From: Augochlora pura
Taxonomy: Eukaryota > Arthropoda > Insecta > Hymenoptera > Halictidae
Assembly: GCF_028453695.1 (NCBI RefSeq)
Contig: NC_135775.1
Coordinates: 22,974,545-23,038,544 of the forward strand
Length of the DNA: 64,000 nt
Reading direction: 5' to 3'
Part shown: piece after piece, positions 57,790-64,000 of the stretch
How the letters are laid out: each line of letters begins with the position of its first letter
Numbering within the stretch: position 1 is the stretch's first letter
Translations under genes and position numbers: made by a program
Notes under the pieces: model-generated
Told to the model about the DNA's origin: nothing
Databases searched by the model: none
Seen by the model: the letters and a program-made list of their open reading frames with translations, nothing else

Positions 57790-58900
57790 GCTGTTGTCCT
57801 ATTGTTGACCACGGTAGTTAATTACCACGTTGACTGGCTAGTAAATTATATCAGTAAATATATTGCCAAATTAATAATGCAATTAAATTTATATAACAAG
57901 TATATTTTTAACAGTTTTCTAAAGATATCAACAAGTTTGGCAACATAAATATTATTTCGTTACACGACGTAATTTTTCGTGTTTCCTCAGAGGCACTTCT
58001 CGACTGTACTAGCACTGTAAAATGCCTCGAAATAATGTAAAGATACATTTGTAATAAAAATCGCTAAAAATCTGTATAAATATATCCTTGTTACTTTTAC
58101 GAAGCAGTCTAAAACAACTGTTCTTGGCGCCTAATTAATTTAGTTTTAGGAGACTACCTCATTGAGAATTCGGTTACCAGCGCCGATGGTTAACTATTTC
58201 AGGGCCGCTTGTTTTCGCAAATATCGGACAAACAATGCTCAAAATAAGCCGCGAAGCGTACGACGGCCTATAATTAAATTTAACATCGCGACTAGAAATG
58301 CGAACGCTAAGGCCACGCGTTTAGGAAATCTAAAAACGGTATCAGTTTCGCTCTACGGACGAGGAAAGTGATGTTACCGAAATGTTAAATCGACCTGCGA
58401 AGATTCCCATTCATCGAGTTACGTTAATTGGTGGCAACTTTATTCCTCCATTTATCCCTTCAAGTTTTCGTCATACATAGATCACATTTTCAGACGTAAA
58501 TTTTCGAAAATGTGATTTAATGCAATAGAGTGTTGATTCTATCAATCAGACTATTCTTTAACCCCTTGCATTACGACTCCCTTTACGACATTTCTTGTAC
58601 TGTTTTTATTTACTTCCGAAGAATTCAATTTAATTTCGATTTAGAAGAAATGAATAATATTCATATTTAATAAATCTCGCGTGATATCTTTATCACGACT
58701 CTGACTCCTTATTACAGTGTAAGGGGTTAACCCATTACCTGCTGCGACTCGAAAAATAAATTATTACAAAAATATCTACATAGAACTTTTAAATTTACAA
58801 AGTTGTTGCAGATATTAAAAACCTAATATTATAAATTTCTATATATATTTATGGTCTAAAAAAAGAACAATGCCCGGGTATTGGGATAAAGGGGATGCCT
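57790..58900. other. AT-rich block hosting an intact TTAA MITE
   Basis: About 1.1 kb of AT-rich DNA. Apart from the MITE at 58562-58726 no structured feature or coding frame is visible. Confidence 0.45.
58562..58726. mobile_element. Intact piggyBac-like MITE with TTAA duplications
   Basis: TTAA flanks both sides exactly (58558-58561 and 58727-58730). The left end is CCCCTTGCA; the reverse complement of the right end is CCCCTTACA. The element is 165 bp and non-coding. The interior shares GAAGAAATGAATAATATTC with the copies at 0.15 and 17 kb (one substitution) and CACGACTCTGACTCCTTA with those at 0.15 and 23.9 kb. TTAA target duplication plus CCC-starting ends are hallmarks of piggyBac-type transposons, so an autonomous relative elsewhere in the genome probably mobilised it. 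Confidence 0.8.
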
Positions 58901-61140
58901 GTCCGAGGGACGCCGCCCACCTTGTTCCAATCGCCCAAAGGTCTAGCCTAAAGGTTAATTATTACCCGAGTGGGTACACACCGGCCGAGCACCGATCACT
59001 TTCTATGCCTTGATTAGCTGACTGAAACCGAATCCACAGGAAACCCAGTGTTCCATCGTCCGAGCAAACGGCAACCCCCCATCGTTCGACCGGCGTTTTC
59101 GACTGCTCGGACGCCCGTGGTTCGCGCGGTCTGTGCGCGCGTGTGCATCCATGGCAACGTTCTTCCACCGCGTTGGCTGCAGACGACAGAGCTACTTTGC
59201 GTCGGTTTTATAGCGCGGCGCGCGGAGTAAAAGAGAGCTAGAACGGCGGCGTGGAAAGCGTCGGAAGAGAAACGCGGCGTCTCGTGGGGAAGATTTTCCG
59301 AGGACGGATTCCAAGGTTGCGAGCAACGGGAGAGACGAGAAACGTACGGTAGAACGGCAGAGGGGGGTTCGTCGTCCCGACGTCTAGCGTGCACGCTATT
59401 GGCACGTAGTAAAGTCGAACTCGTCGCCGCGGCAACTTTGATCCAAGAGCGGCAGCGCTCGGATGGCGGTCCGGGGTGGGAACATTCCTGGCCTATCCTC
59501 GCGAGAGGGTAGTTCGGAAACGAGGGGGGATCAGGCCCCGGAACCGCGGAGAGAGAGAAACTCGGCTCGCTATCAGTCAAGTCCAAGTGGCTTTCTACGT
59601 ACAATACCGGGGGAAACGTAATCTCGGAATCGCATCGATTTCAGACTCCGCCGAGGAGATACCGCAAAGCCGCGGTTCTCCGAAATCGTCCGACGTTCGC
59701 TTCCACCGTGGGGGGGCATCGATTATTCCCAACTTAGGCTCGAACTAAATTCGTTCGGGCTCTGCGGACGCTTACCCGAGGATCGCCCCGGAACGCCGGC
59801 TAATTCCGGCTGGCCCCTGGCGCGGCACCTCGCGGCTCCTCGCGGCCCATTCAGAAAAGCGAACGGCTTCCCGCACGGTTCTCGCCGAGCCACCGGCGCC
59901 GCGATCCATCCACGGTTTTCTCGGGAGGCGGCGGCGAAACTGCGAACATTATTCCACGGAATTTATGTGGCAGCGTATTTATTTGTTCAGACCGACGAAT
60001 TTCTAACCGGGCGGTGGAACGTTATAGCGGCGGAAACGCGGGATGAAAGGGACATCGCAATTATCTGCAAGATGAAGGATCTTCCCTGGGAGCGCCCTTA
60101 CTTTGCTGCAACTGTAATGCATATTCAACTAGGTGCGACTGCGGGGGCCCGGTGTCGTTTCAAAGGTAGCGCACGGGAAACGCGATTGAATTTTTGAAGG
60201 TGGAATTTTGTTTGCCTCGCGTCGGTGGCGCGGCGCAGCTTGGTAATAGACAGTCGTTTCCTCCGAAAACGGAGCCGGGTCAGGGCGGCTCAAGTTTGTT
60301 TCGGGGGAGCAATCCTCGGAATAATGGTGTGTCGTTCCATGGGATCCTTGATACGAAAACGTCCGTCGCCGCGCGCGCGCCCGAATTACAGTTGCACCGA
60401 GGAATTGGACCGCGCGGCGAGGCGGAGAGGCGGATCGAGAGAGAGAGAGAGCCCGGTTTCGTGGTACACGGGAAACCCTTTAAACACGTCGGTCCCGCGA
60501 TTAACCCCGGCAATCGAATCGCGTCGTATCGATGCCGAAGTGACCGTTCAAAGTTTCATACATCGCCGACGTTCGAGCTCCGAGAGGGCGGGGGAGGGGG
60601 GGGGGGAGGAAGCGGCGCCGCGGCTCCCGTTCTCCGGCCGCGCATCGATTTCCCAGGCTAAACACGCGGAAGCCGAGGAAAACCGCGCGGCAACGCGAGA
60701 CGAGGCGCGGACGGAAAACTTGGGGGAGGGGGATCGGCTCCGCGATCGGTTCCGCCGGATTGCCGAGAACGCTTCGGCGCTCGATATCGACGGACGCCGG
60801 GCCGATTGTTGCGAGAACGGACGGACGTGTGTCGACCGGCCGGTAACGGGCATCATTTATCGGGATCGACGCGGCCCGATGACAAGCGGAATTACCCGCA
60901 CGAAAATACCGCGACGTCGACTCGTCCGTTCCGCTGTGAAAGGAATTATCTCCGTTGCGCGCGGACCCGACGCTGAAAGTATGTTTCGATGATAATGCGG
61001 CGATCGCAATTATGCGAATGTCTGTTCGGTTCGACCGTCGACCGAGCACCGGCTCCAGACTGCTCCGAGGAGAACGAGCGGCTGCGAAACGCAGTCGGTT
61101 AACGGATCAAGGTATTAATTTGCCGCGCGTGTGGTGCATA
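58900..61140. other. GC-rich block without recognisable gene
   Basis: About 2.2 kb with a short GA run (60438-60452) and a G11 run (60596-60606). The plus frame at 60225-60992 (255 codons) crosses both, contains Arg-rich segments and overlaps a 182-codon minus frame. The stretch around 59930-60197 (plus) has a more balanced translation but no upstream ATG in a good context and no known domain. Confidence 0.35.
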
Positions 61141-61560
61141 ACGATATTATGGAGAATTAATCTTAATTTAATCCTGGATGCATTCAGAGAACGCTCAGAC
61201 AAGTTGTTGCGTTTTTCAGTCGCTTTGGGTGCTTAAATCTGTGTTACAAGTGTAAGAGAAGTGTAAACGAGATTGACGCTTCACCCCCATGTGACTGACT
61301 ATTTTATTTGCTTAAATTCGATAATTAATTTTTACATCGATACGTCTTCTTAGGTTTATTCTAACTTGTCTTTCCGACTTAGATTTAATTAAATAAAACA
61401 GTAATAATAATATCTATTTACCCAATCCCCGAAACCTGAAAACTGCATAGTTGCTTTCACGCAAACAAGTACACGAACTGGACTCTGTTTTAACGATCTC
61501 AACTAATTGAAAGAATTCAGACAAAATTCTATTTATTCATGCGTTTATTTATAGGAAGAA
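61140..61560. other. AT-rich spacer
   Basis: AT-rich sequence with no recognised element. Confidence 0.4.
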
Positions 61561-62612
61561 CTGCGCGACACAAAGCGAAAAAATGCCTAAGAGAAACAAA
61601 ATAAAAGTTGCACAAAAGAGGAGAGACCGTCGTTGGAAAGGCAAGTTAAAACAACGACTGCACAACACAGTTTGGTTCTGTTTCCACAAGCCAATCGTCG
61701 CTAAGTTTCCGGATAGGGCCTGCATTAGCTGGAGGGCTTGTTTTTCGCGTAGGAGTTTCTCGTTGTCGCGCCGTTTTGAGCTCGCGGCGAGCGGAACGTC
61801 TCGCGAGCTTGCGGTCGAGGTCGAGTGCCTTCGAAAAGGAGGGCCCCCCCGCACCGCGTGCGTATCTGGGTCGCGGGTCGGCCGCTCGCTCGCTCGCTCG
61901 CGAGAGTTCGAGGCGTGCGAAGTGTAGCTCCTCGAGCGGATCGAGCGATCGACGAGCCGAAAAGGGACCGGCGACGGTGTATATATCTCTCCGCGGAACC
62001 GACTCATCCCGCGTCGCGACGCCGTCAACCCTCCCTCTTTTGTTCCCGGGGCGGGCGAGGCGGGCGGGGGGAGAGAGAGTTGTTGTCGTTCGACAAACGA
62101 TAGTTTCAGCCGCGAATACGCGCTCGGCCGCGATCGAACCGGCGCGCGGGTCGGCGCGGCGCGGCTCGGCGCTGAAAGTGGGTGGCGCGCCGCTCACCGC
62201 GCTTCAAGAGGTAGTTTCGTTGTTCGTGGACCGTTCGAAGAGCGAGTTTGTTAGAAGGGGACGGGGTCGAGGGGTTGCTCACCGTGGGAGAAGACCGACG
62301 CGACGCCGGCGTCGGAGTCGGCGGCGTCGCCCGGCGCCGCCGCCGCCGCCGGGGAGCCCGGCTTTCGAGTGGAGTTCGATCCTCCGGTTGAGGTTTTGTT
62401 CCGCCATTGTGATAACTCAAACAATGCTACCCTGACTGCCGCCCGTGATACGCGAAAGGACGCGAAGTAGGGTCGAGTGTCTCTGTCGATCTTTCCTCTT
62501 CTCGCCCCCGAGACTCTCCTCTTCTCGCGATGCTCCGCGCGCTTCTTTCCGCCACGGCTCGATCTTTATTTATCCGCGTCTATCGCCGCCCGCTGCGCGA
62601 CTGCGAGCCAAC

Positions 62613-62642
62613 CTCTCCCCTCTCTCTCTCTCTCTCTCTCTC
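62613..62642 (+). repeat. (CT)n microsatellite
   Basis: About 24 pure bases after CTCCCC. Confidence 0.9.
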
Positions 62643-62703
62643 CGGATTCGACCGTCTAATAATAATTTTTCCCGCGGACAAATTGCTTCCTCCATTAACA
62701 GCC

Positions 62704-62750
62704 GAGAGGGGCGCCGAGGGGAGGGGCGCCGAGGGGAGGGGCGCCGCGTA
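62704..62750 (+). repeat. 16-bp GC-rich minisatellite, about 3 units
   Basis: Three near-perfect copies of GCGCCGAGGGGAGGG(G). Their identity suggests recent expansion. Reads as Arg-Gly-Glu-Gly-Arg repeats. Confidence 0.88.
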
Positions 62751-62869
62751 GATTCTCCGGGATCACCGTTCATCAATTCTCCCCGACGGATTTTTTAATC
62801 TACGCCGTCTCCGGGCTCCCTCTCCCTTTGACGCCGCCCGACTTTATTTAAGACCGCTCGCCCTGGTTT

Positions 62870-63900
62870 GCCGTGCAATTATATGCCCGGGAATAATAAT
62901 ATTAATTTCTGCCGAGTATTCGAACCGTATCACTTCATTCGGAACGCTGTCTATTAAACCCTGGTTGCCCTACGATATCGCGTTAACATCAAATCGAATT
63001 CTACCCTTCTTTCATCAATATTTAACCCTTCAACGTTCTATTATATTTATATGTAGGTGACGTAATTCGCAATTCGTATACGTAATTCGCAAAAATAAGA
63101 AAGAAAACCAAAATTGATTAAACTTTTTCTAATATTTAGATATATGTAAAACAATGAAATAAAGGAAGTAAAAAGAAGCTTTGATGGCCGAGGGTATAAT
63201 AAATGACGGCAAAGAGTTAATCGCTGAAATAAAAATTGCCAGACTATAAATATAAAATATCTGAGTCGCGTAGGAATTTATCAGTCGCGAATAAGCATCA
63301 GCTTTTTATTAAAACATTCATTGCTTGAAATATGACTGTCTCTATTAGTCGCTGATGAAAGCGAATTTAGATCTGCGTTCTGGATAAATCATTCGTAGCA
63401 CGAACTCTAAATTCGTCTCGTCACAGCAACATTGGCGACATTTTTGCTACTTCGAAATGAAAGAGATCGCTGTCATTTATTCGAAACGATCGACGCTCGT
63501 TGCACCAACGTTAACAAATGCTCTGAATAAATCGAATTATTCTGTTAAGAAACTACCTTCAGTCGAAACTTGTTAAACGTCCAAACTATCATTAATTAAT
63601 TGATGATCAATCACTTAATTATCTCGTAAACAAAATTAATTTACCTCGCAAACTCCGATTCTATGTATACATGCCATTTTTCATGCTTAGAGAATGCAAT
63701 ATCGAAAATTGTTCACTTGTTTCGATGATACCCTGTGCAACAAGGTTTTTATAAGATTTTTATATTATAGGCTAATGAATATAATAATGATAATTAAATT
63801 ACCGCAACACCTAAATTTCGTTTTCTATAAGACTTCTAAAAAATTCTCAAGTCATCCAACTTTTAAACAAAAATGTGCAGTTTCAGAATAAAAGATGCGA
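62870..63900. other. AT-rich block, possible TTAA-flanked element
   Basis: About 1 kb of AT-rich DNA with the possible element at 63026-63216. No gene recognised; the 65-codon plus frame at 63694-63891 has no domain and no ATG-context support. Confidence 0.4.
63026..63216. mobile_element. Possible second-family TTAA MITE
   Basis: TTAA occurs at 63022-63025 and 63217-63220, bounding 191 bases. The left end is CCCTTCAACGTT and the reverse complement of the right end is CTCTTTGCCGTC; about seven of twelve positions agree, so the inverted repeat is weak. A TTAACTCTTTG(G/C) word at 46717 may be another end of the same family. Confidence 0.35.
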
Positions 63901-64000
63901 TTATTCGATACTCGCGTCTCGTTTTTACAATCGTCGACGATCGGCAACCATAAAAACGCGCCGCGAGCTTCGACCAATCGTATCTTCTTTTTCCGAACCG

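Larger units (their letters stand above)
55770..57790. other. GC-rich block with GA tract; weak coding candidate at its end
   Basis: Contains a GA tract (56334), a C-rich run (56888-56913), T runs (57081-57090 and 57342-57362) and the minus-strand frame at 57457-57672 listed separately. Other frames are Arg-rich and overlapping. Confidence 0.4.
61560..62870. other. CpG-rich, promoter-like block
   Basis: Very rich in CG dinucleotides, with a CCGCCATTGTG word at 62400-62410, a CCG triplet run at 62337-62350, a CT tract (62613) and the 16-bp minisatellite. On the minus strand an ATG (CACAATGGCGG, ATG at 62407-62405) opens a short frame, and a GTGAGC splice-donor-like word follows about 125 bases later. 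This arrangement would suit a first exon, but no protein family is recognised and I cannot find a matching second exon. Confidence 0.3.

Noticed and set aside
60225..60992. 255-codon plus-strand open frame
   Set aside because: Crosses a GA run and a G11 run, is Arg-rich, and overlaps a 182-codon minus frame and another plus frame. It fits chance openness in GC-rich DNA.
63350..63375. CTGATGA followed by GCGAA, resembling a hammerhead ribozyme core
   Set aside because: No stem II, no GAAA in the right place and no cleavage-site stem nearby.
1..64000. CRISPR arrays, bacterial operons, prophage, viral genes or rRNA
   Set aside because: No regularly spaced direct repeats with unique spacers, no ribosome-binding-site gene strings, and no recognisable phage, viral or rRNA sequence. 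The repeat content is eukaryotic.

Overview
This window looks like nuclear DNA of an insect, most likely a hymenopteran (bee, ant or wasp). The case rests on four things: many dinucleotide GA/CT tracts; a sharp alternation of AT-rich and very CpG-rich blocks; mariner-type inverted ends starting TTGGGTTGGCAA; and small TTAA-flanked elements with CCCCTTGCA ends. The placement comes from overall style and remembered repeat families, not from a gene match. Nothing suggests a bacterium, plasmid, phage or virus.

I recognise no protein-coding gene, tRNA, rRNA, snRNA or known microRNA. Many long open frames exist, but they lie in GC-rich stretches or run through GA/CT tracts (giving Ser-Leu or Arg-Glu runs), often in several overlapping frames at once. 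That is expected from composition alone. The best, still weak, coding candidates are a 71-codon frame on the minus strand at 57457-57672, an exon-like stretch ending in a strong splice donor at 45662-45890 (minus), and a CpG-rich promoter-like block at 61560-62860. The window is best read as intergenic and/or intronic DNA.

Layout: about twenty GC-rich, CpG-rich blocks of 1-3 kb carry almost all GA/CT microsatellites, GC-rich pentamer repeats and G/C homopolymers. They are separated by AT-rich blocks of 0.3-1.5 kb that hold most of the transposon remnants and degenerate tandem arrays. Main mobile remnants are a 357-bp internally deleted mariner with both inverted ends (34333-34689), a 965-bp Tc1-like element with both ends and no visible transposase (9220-10184), and a family of short TTAA-flanked, piggyBac-like MITEs near 155, 17122, 23655 and 58562, the last with intact TTAA on both sides. 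A second TTAA-ended family may be present at 63026-63216 and 46721.

Tandem arrays: a 133-180 bp family occurs at two loci (3255-3665 and 14560-14790). A ~155-206 bp array lies at 5890-6520, an ~80-97 bp array at 24066-24365, a 139-bp duplication at 26703-26980, a ~20-bp AT minisatellite at 51491-51667 and a 16-bp GC minisatellite at 62704-62750. A GACGTC-rich repeat at 24470-24880 shares an exact 13-base word with a hairpin at 48233-48262. A pure run of 30 G (37745-37774) is the most extreme simple-sequence feature. No genes were found that could be said to work together.
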